A DNA stretch of 64,000 nt from Bradyrhizobium sp. 200 (GTDB taxonomy: Bacteria; Pseudomonadota; Alphaproteobacteria; Rhizobiales; Xanthobacteraceae), in assembly GCF_023100945.1 (NCBI RefSeq), contig NZ_CP064689.1, positions 7,670,001-7,734,000 of the forward strand. Reading direction: 5' to 3'. The notes under the pieces were generated by a model. It saw only the letters and a list, made by a program, of their open reading frames with translations. It had not been told where the DNA came from and made no database searches. Positions 52,442 through 61,578 of the stretch are shown one piece after another. The position numbers and the translations under genes are program-made. Numbering within the stretch: the first letter of the stretch is position 1; every line of letters starts with the position of its first letter.

Positions 52442-52906
52442 TCAGGCCGGGGAGAAGCAGAGGAGTTCAACCCACATTCCGGTTACGCGTCTCGTGTCGA
52501 CGAAGACGATATCCCCGCGAGGGACCCTGAAGGACAGCACATCGAAGCCAGCCTTGCGAGCATCGGCAAGCAAAGCTTCCGGGTCGGGTGCATAGACACC
52601 GATATGATGCGGCACTACCTGCAGCCCTCGCTGTGCGTCGACACCAAACCCGCCAAACAATTCAGACCAGCCGGCAGGCGCTTCGATGATTTCGAACAGC
52701 CGCTCGCCACTTCGCGCAAAGGATGCCCGCAGTGTCATGTCTGTCGAGCCGGGGCCGGCCGCCTGCAAGGCCACTTCACGCGTCAACCAAGGCGTAATGC
52801 CTAAGCTTTGCTCAAAAGACGAAATGGCTCCTGACATGTTGTTCGTGACATACGCGAGTTGCGTGCAGGAAGCGAGCGCCTCCCGAATCGTTTGATAGGC
52901 TGCCAT
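52442..52906 (-). CDS. VOC-family (glyoxalase/bleomycin-resistance fold) protein
   Basis: 154 residues from ATG 52906. One VOC unit pair is visible: LAYVTNNMSGAISSFEQSLG near the start, HHIGVYAPDPEALLADARKA in the second half, and the closing WVELLCFSP with the Glu ligand. Likely metal residues His and Glu remain, so it may be a lyase, isomerase or dioxygenase. It faces the RidA gene tail to tail. A TetR-like palindrome lies 70 bp upstream of the start, but no TetR gene is adjacent. Confidence 0.8.
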   Translation of the reverse strand: MAAYQTIREALASCTQLAYVTNNMSGAISSFEQSLGITPWLTREVALQAAGPGSTDMTLRASFARSGERLFEIIEAPAGWSELFGGFGVDAQRGLQVVPHHIGVYAPDPEALLADARKAGFDVLSFRVPRGDIVFVDTRRVTGMWVELLCFSPA

Positions 52907-52975
52907 GTCTTCCGTTCCCTTCCTCACCGCTATCTGCTGACACTGCTCTTTCTCCCCGGAGGACGAGATCAATTG

Positions 52976-52992
52976 ACTGACCATCGGTCAGT
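52976..52992. promoter_or_regulatory. Palindrome, candidate TetR operator before the VOC gene
   Basis: ACTGACC-ATC-GGTCAGT, a perfect 7-3-7 inverted repeat 70 bp before the VOC start. GACC-n-GGTC palindromes of this form are typical TetR-family operators. The only TetR gene in the window is at 31.9-32.6 kb, whose putative sites look different. Confidence 0.5.
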
Positions 52993-53971
52993 TCAGCGCA
53001 GGCTGTCAAGCGACTGGACTCAAAAGAATGGCGACATTTGAATGGCACGTTGACCGGCATGAGCTCTAGGAAACTGTCAGCTCCGGCAAACGAGACGTCG
53101 CGGTGGAGCATAAGGCGATCTTAGACGCATCGGTTGCCACGCGATGCGGAACAGGCGTGCGCGTGACTACGCTCCTACTATCGAACGGCCACGGAGCATG
53201 TGGTCGAAATGATCAAGGCTCGAGACACGACGTTCAACTCTGCTGACGACTAATGCGTGACTAGGTTGTCGGTTTTGGCAGCCACCCTTTAGGCGCCGTA
53301 TCGATACTCACTAGTTTATTTCCGACCGTATCCATATGCCTACCGCTGAGTTGAGCAGCGCGCCGCCTGCACCATCACGATCAAGAGTGCGCGCGGACAG
53401 ACAACGCGACAGTGTGCGAAGTCGAAATAGACCAGCGGGAAACAGCCGAAGTGGTCGCATTGGTCATTTTGCGCTCTTGTGGTCAGCGCGGCGAAAACTG
53501 CATACAGGCCAGCAATAAACGGCATACCCATTTGCATACCGTCAGTGCCGGATAAGGCGTACGTCTGTTCATCCGGTTACTCAGGAACCAGTTACTTCTG
53601 ACCACGCACAACAGACTCGCGGCGAGCGCACCTCTGGGCAGTGAGAAATTCAGGTAACATCATTGAGCGATACCCAGCCTAATCCTCAATAACTATTATC
53701 GGCGTTCAGATTTTTTCGAATTGCAGAGGTACCCGCCCCAACCATTGCATGTGCTGCTATGCTCCACGTCTTATCCCAAAAGTGCTTGGCGGTGCTCCGT
53801 GAGCCACGCCCGCGGGTAACTGGATCCTGCTGTCGTGCAGCGGGCGCCTACGGCTCGCACTTGGGTCCCTGATTAGGTAACTCGTTCTCTTGACCACGCG
53901 AGCCGAATTGTAGACATGAATGATAGCTTCGGACAAAAAATCCCCCGCTCCGAATCACCCGGAAGCAGGAT
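52993..53971. other. 1-kb stretch without a recognised gene
   Basis: Short frames only, without family patterns or good ribosome-binding sites. The base composition is less GC-rich than its neighbours, and it may be eroded former coding DNA. It should hold the promoter of the NTF2-like gene near 53900. No tRNA, repeat or IS end was recognised. Confidence 0.45.
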
Positions 53972-54613
53972 ATGACAACGACACATCAAGACGCCTCCAA
54001 TAGCCCGCAGGATGAGAAGGATCGCCGCGCAATTCGCGATTTGATCGAGAATTGGGCGGTCTGGCGCGACGCGGGGGACTGGGAGCGCTTTCGGACCGTG
54101 TGGCACGATAACGGGCGGATGAATGCGACCTGGAAGCAGGGGACGGCGGACGAATTCATCAAGGCGTCCATCGAAGGCTGGAATCGCGGGGTCAGCATCC
54201 TGCATTTCCTGGGCGGCGGTTCGATCGACCTCTCGGACGATCGCGCGGTTGCCCAGACGAAGATGACGATTTCGCAGAGAGCCGACGTTCATGGTGTTCT
54301 TTGCGACGTCGTTTGCACGGGACGATTCTATGACTTCCTGGAGAGGCGTCTGGGTCGTTGGGGTCTGGTGCTGCGCCAGCCCATCTACGAGAAGGACCGG
54401 ATAGATCCGGTCGATCACAGCGCCTCGTTGAAGCTCGACGGCAACCTGCTTTCGCAGTTTCCCGTTGGTTATCGCCATCTGGCCTATATGCAGTCTCAGA
54501 TCGGATATCCCCTCAAGAAGGACATGCCGGGCCTGAAGGGTTCGGAAGTAGAAGCACTTTACGCACTTGGCCAACGCTGGCTACGCGGAGAGCCCTTGTC
54601 CAGGCACCCTTGA
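53972..54613 (+). CDS. SnoaL/NTF2-like protein
   Basis: 213 residues, ATG 53972 (GAAGCAGGATATG). The NTF2-like cone fold is indicated by KDRRAIRDLIENWAVWRDAG, WERFRTVWHDNGRM, and the later VGYRHLAYMQSQIGYP. It resembles the SnoaL_4 (scytalone dehydratase/ring-hydroxylase beta-like) group, extended at the C-terminus by about 50 residues. Relatives serve as dehydratases, isomerases or small subunits of dioxygenases. It stands alone, and its role cannot be inferred beyond the fold. Confidence 0.8.
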   Translation: MTTTHQDASNSPQDEKDRRAIRDLIENWAVWRDAGDWERFRTVWHDNGRMNATWKQGTADEFIKASIEGWNRGVSILHFLGGGSIDLSDDRAVAQTKMTISQRADVHGVLCDVVCTGRFYDFLERRLGRWGLVLRQPIYEKDRIDPVDHSASLKLDGNLLSQFPVGYRHLAYMQSQIGYPLKKDMPGLKGSEVEALYALGQRWLRGEPLSRHP

Positions 54614-54922
54614 ACAGCTTCTCGATGACCGCTTTCACCACGCGCTAGGAAATTGGCTTGGAGAGTTGCTCCGCCGCACGATAGTCGGCGTTGCGGTCGA
54701 AGGATCACAGCCCCGGACACAAGGATCCGCTGTTGACTCAAAAGAAAGTCCCGACTTCATAGCCGGGACTTTAGTATGAGGCCGGGAGACAGCCATCAGG
54801 AAATTCTGCCTCGTGTAGATGGATCCAAACGTCCGCGCACTAGGCTGCCTCCGTCAGTAATCGTTTGATCGGTTTCGTGCCTGCAAAATTCACGCATTCG
54901 GGCCTAGGCGGATCTACCCGGA
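54614..54922. other. 309-bp stretch without a gene
   Basis: Between the convergent NTF2-like gene and the amidohydrolase fragment. It holds a terminator-like hairpin (54745-54772); nothing else was recognised. Confidence 0.5.
54745..54772 (-). terminator. Terminator hairpin at the end of the minus-strand operon
   Basis: AAAGTCCCG (54745-54753) pairs with CGGGACTTT (54764-54772), a 9-bp stem with a 10-base loop. On the minus strand a CTTTTG tract follows, fitting a rho-independent terminator for the CoA-transferase/ABC operon and the amidohydrolase fragment; it may also stop the NTF2 transcript. Confidence 0.65.
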
Positions 54923-55407
54923 CCCGAGTCGTCGAGCGCCAGGGTCGGCAAGTACCAAGCAGCCGACTCCTTCATGAGATCAATAGTTGCTGGATCGACC
55001 TCCTTATCCCTGATGCCGTGCGCCAATATATCCCCTCCCGCCTTCAAGGCTGCCTGGGCGTCTTCCAGATCATTGATGTGGAACGCGACGCGAAGCTTGT
55101 TCTTGTGGGACTCGTCCACGGCGGCCGCATAAACCTCCGGTTTGACCTTGACAGGCAACAGCTTTCCGAAGTCGTCGAGCCAGATCTTCACCAGGTCGGT
55201 TTTGCGTCCGGCCATTTCCTTGATGGCTTCCCGCGCAGCCTCCGGGGTGTCGGGACGATAGACCTGGCTCGGTCCGACCGGGACGATCGCCACAGGCGGC
55301 GCTCCCAGCGTAACGCCAATGCCGCGGTCTGCGCCGAAGATATCCGCTCCGGGCGCCTTGCCCGAATGCAGATCGGCGCGCAGGTCGTAAAATTCAGCCG
55401 CGTTCAT
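54923..55407 (-). pseudogene. Partial duplicate of the periplasmic amidohydrolase gene
   Basis: About 160 codons clearly paralogous (roughly 90% identical by eye over the inspected part) to the middle of the amidohydrolase gene, matching 13413-13896. It keeps NAAEFYDLRADLHSGKAPGA through FHINDLEDAQAALKAGGD and LPTLALDDS, but lacks the N-terminal HxH metal motif, the signal peptide and the C-terminal Asp motif, so it cannot be functional. Many differences are synonymous, meaning the copy came from a related full-length gene under selection rather than a very recent duplication. It lies 23 bases after the CoA-transferase gene. Confidence 0.88.
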
Positions 55408-55430
55408 CCGATATGTTTTTCGAGACTACT

Positions 55431-56606
55431 TTAGACCACGCCTTGTCGTCGGAGCTTCGAAATTTCTTCGCCAGAGAAGCCGGCCTCCGCCAGAACCTCA
55501 TCCGTGTGCTCACCAAGCTCCGGCGGAGCCTTGCGGAACTGAGCCGGTGTCCGGCTCAAGCCAATCGGTTGGCCGAGGATCTCAATCTTCCCGAGCTTCG
55601 GATGCTCGAGAGGCTGCGCGATTCTCGTTTCCTTTACCTGCGGGTCGGCGAACATTTGGTCTAACTTGTAGATCGGTCCAGCGGGCACGCCCGCGGCATT
55701 GAGAATCTCCACCCACTCCGCCGCGGTTTTCTTCGTTGTGGCGGCCTCGATCGCAGCATTCATGGCATCGCGGTTCTGCTCTCGCAATGACGCCGTCAGG
55801 AACCGAGGATCGGTTCCGAGCTCAGGCGCGCCGACCGCCTTGCACAAGCGCAGGAAACTGTCGTTGCCCACGGTAGAGAGGGTGAAATAACCGTCCTTCG
55901 CATGGTAGACGCCGGTGGGGACGATTTGGGGATGGTCGTTTCCGCGTTGCTGGGGAAGACGCTTGTCCATCAGCCAGGTCATGGCCTGGTAGTCGAGCAT
56001 CATGATCTGGGAGGACAGAAGGTTCGTCTGTACCCACTGCCCCTTACCGGATCGTTCGCGTTCCAGAAGCGCAATCATAGTCCCCATCGCCGCGAACATG
56101 CCGGCGGCGAGGTCCGCTGGAGATATGCCGACACGGAGAGGCCCCTTCTCGGGATAACCCGTGAGCCACATGAGTCCGCCCATGCCTTGAGCAATAAGGT
56201 CGAAACCGGGTCGCCGGCTGTATGGACCGGTCTGGCCGAAGGCGGAGATCGAAGTGTACACCAGGCGCGGGTTGACGGAGGACAAACTTTTATAGTCGAT
56301 ACCTAACCGGTGTTTCACGTCGGGCCGAAAGTTCTCGACCACCACGTCTGCCGTCAGTACCAGATTCTTGAGGACGTTGACACCTTCCGGTCGCTTCAGG
56401 TCGAGGGTAATTCCACGCTTGTTGCGTTGAGCGTTGACGTAATCGGACGAGTACCGATTATCCCCCATCGGATCGCCCCCGCCGTCCGGGCGTTCAATCT
56501 TGATCACGTCGGCGCCGAAGTCGCCGAAGAACTTTACGCAAGTCGGACCGGCTCGCACTCTGGAGAGATCGAGTACGCGAATATGGGAGAGAGGAAGATC
56601 TGACAT
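55431..56606 (-). CDS. CaiB/BaiF-family (class III) CoA-transferase
   Basis: 391 residues, full length. The N-terminal IRVLDLSRVRAGPTCVKFFG and the catalytic Asp136 in RRPGFDLIAQGMGG (equivalent to Asp169 of formyl-CoA transferase) are present, as is RGITLDLKRPEG. These enzymes move CoA between carboxylic acids, activating a substrate for degradation. It is the last intact gene of the minus-strand operon (hydrolase, LivH, LivM-LivG, LivF, receptor, CoA-transferase), 252 bases after the receptor gene, so it probably activates the acid imported by that ABC transporter. Confidence 0.9.
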   Translation of the reverse strand: MSDLPLSHIRVLDLSRVRAGPTCVKFFGDFGADVIKIERPDGGGDPMGDNRYSSDYVNAQRNKRGITLDLKRPEGVNVLKNLVLTADVVVENFRPDVKHRLGIDYKSLSSVNPRLVYTSISAFGQTGPYSRRPGFDLIAQGMGGLMWLTGYPEKGPLRVGISPADLAAGMFAAMGTMIALLERERSGKGQWVQTNLLSSQIMMLDYQAMTWLMDKRLPQQRGNDHPQIVPTGVYHAKDGYFTLSTVGNDSFLRLCKAVGAPELGTDPRFLTASLREQNRDAMNAAIEAATTKKTAAEWVEILNAAGVPAGPIYKLDQMFADPQVKETRIAQPLEHPKLGKIEILGQPIGLSRTPAQFRKAPPELGEHTDEVLAEAGFSGEEISKLRRQGVV

Positions 56607-56858
56607 GTAACCTCAACGATTGGACGACGGTCACCGTGCTCCGAGACGAGCCGGCCATCAAAATTGCGCGCAGGACCAAACCAACGGATGACCGACCCTA
56701 CGGGTGGCGCTGAAGGCTGAAGGGATCGACGACGATGCCTCCAGGCGAAGGTTTCTTCGCGAACGACGCCTTGCCCGGCGTAAGGCGCCAGATGAGCAAT
56801 GGCTTGGCATCTCTCCACTGATCAGTTTGTCTCGGGAGCAATCGCGTTCGGTCAGCGC

Positions 56859-58073
56859 TTAAGAAGCGAGCTCCAGAGGTTCCCCTTGGTAGGCTCCATC
56901 AACAGGCTTGCTGACCCGGACCAGTCCCCAGAACTTGCTGTAGTCAGCATCCGCAGTTGTGTGAGTCGAGGTCGAGAAGTTTGGATTTCCCATAACGAGT
57001 GAAACGCCATCCGGAACACCACTGCTTCCAATCGATTCAAGCACGCTCTTCAGCGCATCCGGTTCGATTGAACCCGACTTGGACTTTGCGGTCGTGCACG
57101 CCCAGGCAAAGAAGTGCATGGCGTCTCTTGCGACACAGCTAATTGCGAGATTCTGAATCGGCCCCGTCTTCCGCAGCGCCTCGATCATCTTGTCACGTGC
57201 CGGGCTGCTCGATCGCAGTTGCGTGCCGATGCGGTAATTGATGGCGAAGAACTGGTCTCGAACAGCGTCCGGAACTTGCTCAGTCAGATCACCGTACAGC
57301 GCTGCGGGTTCACCCACGACCTTCGCTTTCCAGCCGAGCGTTTGCATGCCCAGCATCACGACGCGTACGCCCTCACGCGCAACGGTGCTGAACGCCACGA
57401 TATCGGCCCCCGCCTCCCGTAACGCCTGAAGTTGAGAGGTCAGGTCCTTGGCGTCGCCGGAATGTTGCTTGTAGCCGGCTACGGACATTCCGTAGGTCTT
57501 TGGCAGGTCGGCGGCCAGCCCGTCACCTAATGCAACCTGCGGAGGGTTGGTGCTCACGAGAATACCAACCTTGGTGCCACCCAGCTTCTTCATGGCTGCC
57601 GCCATCGCGGGTATTCGCTCAGTGACAAGATCGCTCAGCTGGAAACTGTATGGAAACTTGGCAGCGTCGCCGATTTGAGGGCTGGCTCCGTTACTGACCG
57701 TCAAAACGCGCTGTGACGTCGTGAAGGGCACAACTGCCAAGGTCGTTCCGCTGATGATGCCAGGATAGAGCACATCTACCTTTTGTTCGGAAATAAGCTC
57801 TTTGGCTGCCAGCAGCGCGCGCCCGGGATTCGTCGCATCGTCGCGCACGATCAACTCGACCTGGCGTCCCAGAATTCCGCCGCTGCTGTTCAACTGGTCG
57901 AGTCCCACGGCGAGCCCCCCATATGCAAAGTCACCGTACTGAGACGCCAAACCCGTCTTGGGGAGAATGGCACCAATCCTGAACGGCTTGTCTGCTGCCA
58001 GGACGTGCTGGGACTTTGCGACGAACGGGGCCGCAACTAGGCCCGACAGCATAACGCGGCGTGTCATGTTCAT
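56859..58073 (-). CDS. ABC transporter substrate-binding protein (Liv type)
   Basis: 404 residues, ATG 58073 with AGGAG upstream. The twin-arginine-like signal TRRVMLSGLVAAPFVA ends near LAADK. The type 1 periplasmic binding fold is seen in PFRIGAILPKTGLASQYGDF, LNSSGGILGRQVELIVRDDA and YPGIISGTTLAVVPF. It would deliver its ligand to the LivH/LivM-LivG/LivF complex encoded just upstream (13 bases after LivF). In such clusters these receptors often bind aromatic or short carboxylic acids rather than amino acids. Confidence 0.9.
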   Translation of the reverse strand: MNMTRRVMLSGLVAAPFVAKSQHVLAADKPFRIGAILPKTGLASQYGDFAYGGLAVGLDQLNSSGGILGRQVELIVRDDATNPGRALLAAKELISEQKVDVLYPGIISGTTLAVVPFTTSQRVLTVSNGASPQIGDAAKFPYSFQLSDLVTERIPAMAAAMKKLGGTKVGILVSTNPPQVALGDGLAADLPKTYGMSVAGYKQHSGDAKDLTSQLQALREAGADIVAFSTVAREGVRVVMLGMQTLGWKAKVVGEPAALYGDLTEQVPDAVRDQFFAINYRIGTQLRSSSPARDKMIEALRKTGPIQNLAISCVARDAMHFFAWACTTAKSKSGSIEPDALKSVLESIGSSGVPDGVSLVMGNPNFSTSTHTTADADYSKFWGLVRVSKPVDGAYQGEPLELAS

Positions 58074-58085
58074 GTTCTAGACTCC

Positions 58086-58772
58086 TTAATGTCTGAGGGA
58101 TGACAAGACGTTTTCGATAGATCCATGTGAAGCGATCGCGCCGACCTCGAGCAGATACACCTCGCTGGTCAATCCGATGAGCCAGCCGGGATGTTGTTCG
58201 ACGATGAGGATCGGCAAGCCGGTTCCGGCGATGCGGCCAATGAGACCGAACAACTCGCGCGCCACTGGCGGGGCAAGTCCTGCTGACGGTTCGTCAAGCA
58301 ACAAAAGCGCGGGCGAAGAGATGAAGCAGACAGCAAGAGCCAGTGCCTGTCGTTGACCACCGCTTAGCAGCCCCGCACGGCGATCCCGAAGCGGCTCCAG
58401 CATCGGAAACCATTTCCATACGCTATCGAGATCCCTTGGCGTATGCGCTCGCGCTCGTGCTAATCGTTGGCCGAGCACAAGGTTCTGTTTGACGGTCAGC
58501 GAAGCGGGCAGCCGGCTGCCTTCCCGCAACAGCGACATCCCTCTGAGCGCGATTTCCGACGGCGTGAGGCCTGCAATCGAGGCCCCGCCAAGCTCGATAT
58601 TGCCGCGGCACTGGACATGCAGACCCACGATGGCACGCACCAGCGTGGACTTTCCTGCACCATTATGTCCGAGGATACCGACTACGCATCCTTCCTTGAC
58701 CGATAGCGAAATATCGTGAAGCGCTCTTGCCTGGCCGTACCACGCGAACAAGTTTTTGATGGTGAGATTCAT
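58086..58772 (-). CDS. livF: ABC transporter ATPase, LivF type
   Basis: 228 residues. Walker A GHNGAGKST (Lys41), the signature LLSGGQRQALALAV and Walker B LLLLDEPSAGLAPP are complete. Its ATG overlaps the stop of the LivM-LivG gene by 4 bases (ATGA), so the two are translationally coupled. With the fused LivG domain it forms the ATPase pair that powers import. Confidence 0.93.
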   Translation of the reverse strand: MNLTIKNLFAWYGQARALHDISLSVKEGCVVGILGHNGAGKSTLVRAIVGLHVQCRGNIELGGASIAGLTPSEIALRGMSLLREGSRLPASLTVKQNLVLGQRLARARAHTPRDLDSVWKWFPMLEPLRDRRAGLLSGGQRQALALAVCFISSPALLLLDEPSAGLAPPVARELFGLIGRIAGTGLPILIVEQHPGWLIGLTSEVYLLEVGAIASHGSIENVLSSLRH

Positions 58773-60649
58773 GATGCCGCGCCCGCCAGGATCGGCTCGA
58801 TCTCGTGACGCAGGTAGGCCTTTAGCTTGTCCGGAAGGCCTTCTTTCAGATCAGCGCGGCAAGTCACTTGGCCGTTCTCGAGCAACACGAGGCTATCGCA
58901 CAGGCCGAGAACGAAGGGGACGTTGTGTTCTACGACCAGGATGGTGATTCCGCGTGCGGCCATTTCCCGGAGCCGTTGCGCGAGCATTTGGCGCTCATCT
59001 TCATTCAGGCCGGCCGCGGGCTCGTCCAAGAGGAGCAAGATTGGAGCTGCCACCACTGCCCGCCCTATTTCGACGATCCGTTTTAAGCCGAGCGACAGTT
59101 CTGCCGCGGGCCTCCCCAGCAATGCCGGGGGAAAGCGCATCGCGGAAAATACTTCCAGAGCAGCCTCGCGCCGGCTCCGGCTGCTTGCACGTTCCGATGG
59201 CAGGTGAAAGATCGCCGGCAGCAGCCGGCTGTACCGGGCAACGAGGCCGACCTCGATGTTTTCACACGTGCTTAGTTCATCGATGAGATGGGGAACCTGA
59301 AAAGTTCGTCCGATGCCTGCGAGGGCAAGCTGATCGACGCGCCATCCGGTCACCTCTTTCCCCTTAAACTTGACGGTGCCTCCATCGGCCGGGATAAAGC
59401 CGGAAAGCAGGTTCAGAAGCGTCGATTTGCCAGATCCATTCGGCCCGATCAGACCAACGATCTCTCCCTGTCGCACGGTGATGTCGGCACCTTGCAACAC
59501 ACGCAAGCCTCCAAAGGCTTTCCTGATATCTTTCGCACCCAGTATCTCCGCACCGAGCTCCCGGCGATGAGAGATTGTTTCATTCGATGCATCGACGGTC
59601 GCTGCGGTGCTGCGCGCTGTAGGCACCTCAGCGACCGGACGTTTAGACGATTTCCCAAGCCAGCCACGGATCAACGGGACGAATCCGTCCGGCACGATCA
59701 GCGCTGAAACCAGCAGGCCGACGCCGAGCGCGATCGCATTGAGCTCGCTGAACGGTCCAACCCAGAAGCTCAAAGCAATCAGCGGCGCCATTCCCAGGAA
59801 TGGCCCCCATAGCGTACCCGCTCCCCCCAGCATGACGCCTGTCAGGAGCAGCAAGGTCAGATTGATGCCGAATGAATCGGCATTGACGAAACCGTCCGTG
59901 AAAGCTTGCAACGTTCCCGCGAGAGCCGCCGGCAGTGAGGCAAGCACATATGCCACAAAACGCACGCGGCCGGGACGAATCCCCAGCGATCGCGCGATCG
60001 ATCCCAAATCGCGGACAGCACGAAACTGGTACCCCCAGTTCGACCTCACGAGATTGGCGACGAGCAGACTGACGAGCGCCAGTGAGAGAAGGCTGAATTC
60101 ATACAGCGCCCAATCGGGCAGCACGTAGCCCAGGACACCCGGAGGCTGGATGCCCGTGAGCCCAAATTCGCCGCCGGTCCACTCCTCCGTGAGGATGACC
60201 AGTTTAGAAAAAGCGAGCACGGCAAACATCGTGATCAGCGCCAGATACCAGCCGCGCACCCGCAGACCGGGAAGCATGATCAAGGCGCCGGCAAGCGTGC
60301 CGAATGCAACGCCGCCGAGAACCGCGGGGATGAAGGATAATCCAGCATGGAAACTCAAGATCCCCGCGCCATACGCGCCAGCCGCCATGACGACGGCGTG
60401 CCCAAGGACCAGTTCACCCGTGTAGCCGATCGCCAGATTCAGGCCGACAGCGGTCATCACATAGGCGATCGCGACACCGTAGCGTGCGAAACTGTAAGAC
60501 CCCTGGGAGATCAGGGGTAAGAGGGCGAACAGCAGGGTCAGTACAAAGGGTGTCGCGGACGCAGCCCACGCTGCCCACGTGCGGGCCGCGGCGAGATCTG
60601 CAGCCTTGTCGTTGGCAATATCGGGCTTGCTCAAGGAATCGGTGTACAT
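58769..60649 (-). CDS. Fused ABC permease-ATPase (LivM-LivG)
   Basis: About 626 residues from ATG 60649 (GTG 60661, overlapping livH, is an alternative). Residues 1-330 form a LivM-type permease with eight or more membrane segments (YVMTAVGLNLAIGYTGELVL; LTGVMLGGAGTLWGPFLGM). After a linker (320-375), residues 376-625 are a LivG ATPase with Walker A GPNGSGKST, signature ELSLGLKRIVEIGRAV and Walker B ILLLLDEPAAGLNEDE. LivM and LivG are normally separate; fusion is a known variant. It lies between livH and livF, 1-11 bases from livH. Confidence 0.92.
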   Translation of the reverse strand: MYTDSLSKPDIANDKAADLAAARTWAAWAASATPFVLTLLFALLPLISQGSYSFARYGVAIAYVMTAVGLNLAIGYTGELVLGHAVVMAAGAYGAGILSFHAGLSFIPAVLGGVAFGTLAGALIMLPGLRVRGWYLALITMFAVLAFSKLVILTEEWTGGEFGLTGIQPPGVLGYVLPDWALYEFSLLSLALVSLLVANLVRSNWGYQFRAVRDLGSIARSLGIRPGRVRFVAYVLASLPAALAGTLQAFTDGFVNADSFGINLTLLLLTGVMLGGAGTLWGPFLGMAPLIALSFWVGPFSELNAIALGVGLLVSALIVPDGFVPLIRGWLGKSSKRPVAEVPTARSTAATVDASNETISHRRELGAEILGAKDIRKAFGGLRVLQGADITVRQGEIVGLIGPNGSGKSTLLNLLSGFIPADGGTVKFKGKEVTGWRVDQLALAGIGRTFQVPHLIDELSTCENIEVGLVARYSRLLPAIFHLPSERASSRSRREAALEVFSAMRFPPALLGRPAAELSLGLKRIVEIGRAVVAAPILLLLDEPAAGLNEDERQMLAQRLREMAARGITILVVEHNVPFVLGLCDSLVLLENGQVTCRADLKEGLPDKLKAYLRHEIEPILAGAAS

Positions 60650-60650
60650 C

Positions 60651-61559
60651 TCAGACTTCACGCAGGTTGGTCGATCCGAACAGGCCGGCGGTGCCGCACA
60701 GGCCGGACGGCTTGATGACGAGGATTGCCACCACGACGAGCCACAGCACCGGCAACGTTGCCTGCGGGGCGGCGATCGCCGGGAGCACGCCGGTCAGGAT
60801 GCCGACGATACCGCCCCCGACCAGAGCGCCGAGAAAACTGCCAAAGCCGCCGATGGCCATCGCCGCGAAGCCGTAGATGGCCATCTCTTGGGCGGTAAAG
60901 GCCGATGCCGAGATGATCGGCGCGACCAGAAATCCCGCAATGCCGGACAACGCTCCCGCGATGGCAAAGACGAGCAGGATGACGGTTTGCGTGTCGATGC
61001 CGAGCAGTTGTGCTCCCTCGGGATCTTCCAATGTAACGCGGAAGATGGAATCCAAGACGGTTTTTCGAACCACGACTTCGATGAGAACGGTGAGAGAAAG
61101 TCCGACGGCGATCACGAGCAGATAAGTCGGCCGCAGTGGAAGACCGCCGACGATCAATGGCGTTTCGCTGACATAGGGCGGCACCGGCCGTGCGTCCGCT
61201 CCAAACAGGAGAGCGGCGACTGCATTTGCAGCCATGCCAAGGCCAATCGTCGACAACATGGTCGCATGCGTGAAGGACTTCGTCCGGCCGAGCACGGGAA
61301 ACACCGCGATCAAGTGCGTCAGCACGCCCGCGGCCGCACCAAGCAGACAGATCGCTGCAGCGGTCGCAAGGATCGGCCATCCCATATTGACGCCGAGTAA
61401 CAACGCCAGGATCGTGCCGGCCATGACGACCGTGCCCTGCACGAAATTGAACACCCCGCTTGCGGCGAGGACCAGCGTAAAGCTCACGGCGATCAGGATG
61501 TAGATACTTGCCAGCGCCAGGCCGGTGATGAGACCGAGAAGGACTATTGTTGCGCTCAT
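60651..61559 (-). CDS. livH: ABC transporter permease, LivH type
   Basis: 302 residues with about eight hydrophobic segments and the LivH pattern LGLITGLALASIYILIAVSF, FNFVQGTVVMAGTI at the N-terminus and AIGGFGSFLGALVGGGIVGI near the C-terminus (EAA-like loop). It makes the second half of the membrane channel with the LivM part of the fused protein. It follows the hydrolase gene by 19 bases. Confidence 0.92.
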   Translation of the reverse strand: MSATIVLLGLITGLALASIYILIAVSFTLVLAASGVFNFVQGTVVMAGTILALLLGVNMGWPILATAAAICLLGAAAGVLTHLIAVFPVLGRTKSFTHATMLSTIGLGMAANAVAALLFGADARPVPPYVSETPLIVGGLPLRPTYLLVIAVGLSLTVLIEVVVRKTVLDSIFRVTLEDPEGAQLLGIDTQTVILLVFAIAGALSGIAGFLVAPIISASAFTAQEMAIYGFAAMAIGGFGSFLGALVGGGIVGILTGVLPAIAAPQATLPVLWLVVVAILVIKPSGLCGTAGLFGSTNLREV

Positions 61560-61578
61560 GATGTCACTCAGTGCGAGA

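Noticed and set aside
53336..53537. Short frames on both strands in the 1-kb gap
   Set aside because: Composition is biased, with no conserved pattern or start signal.
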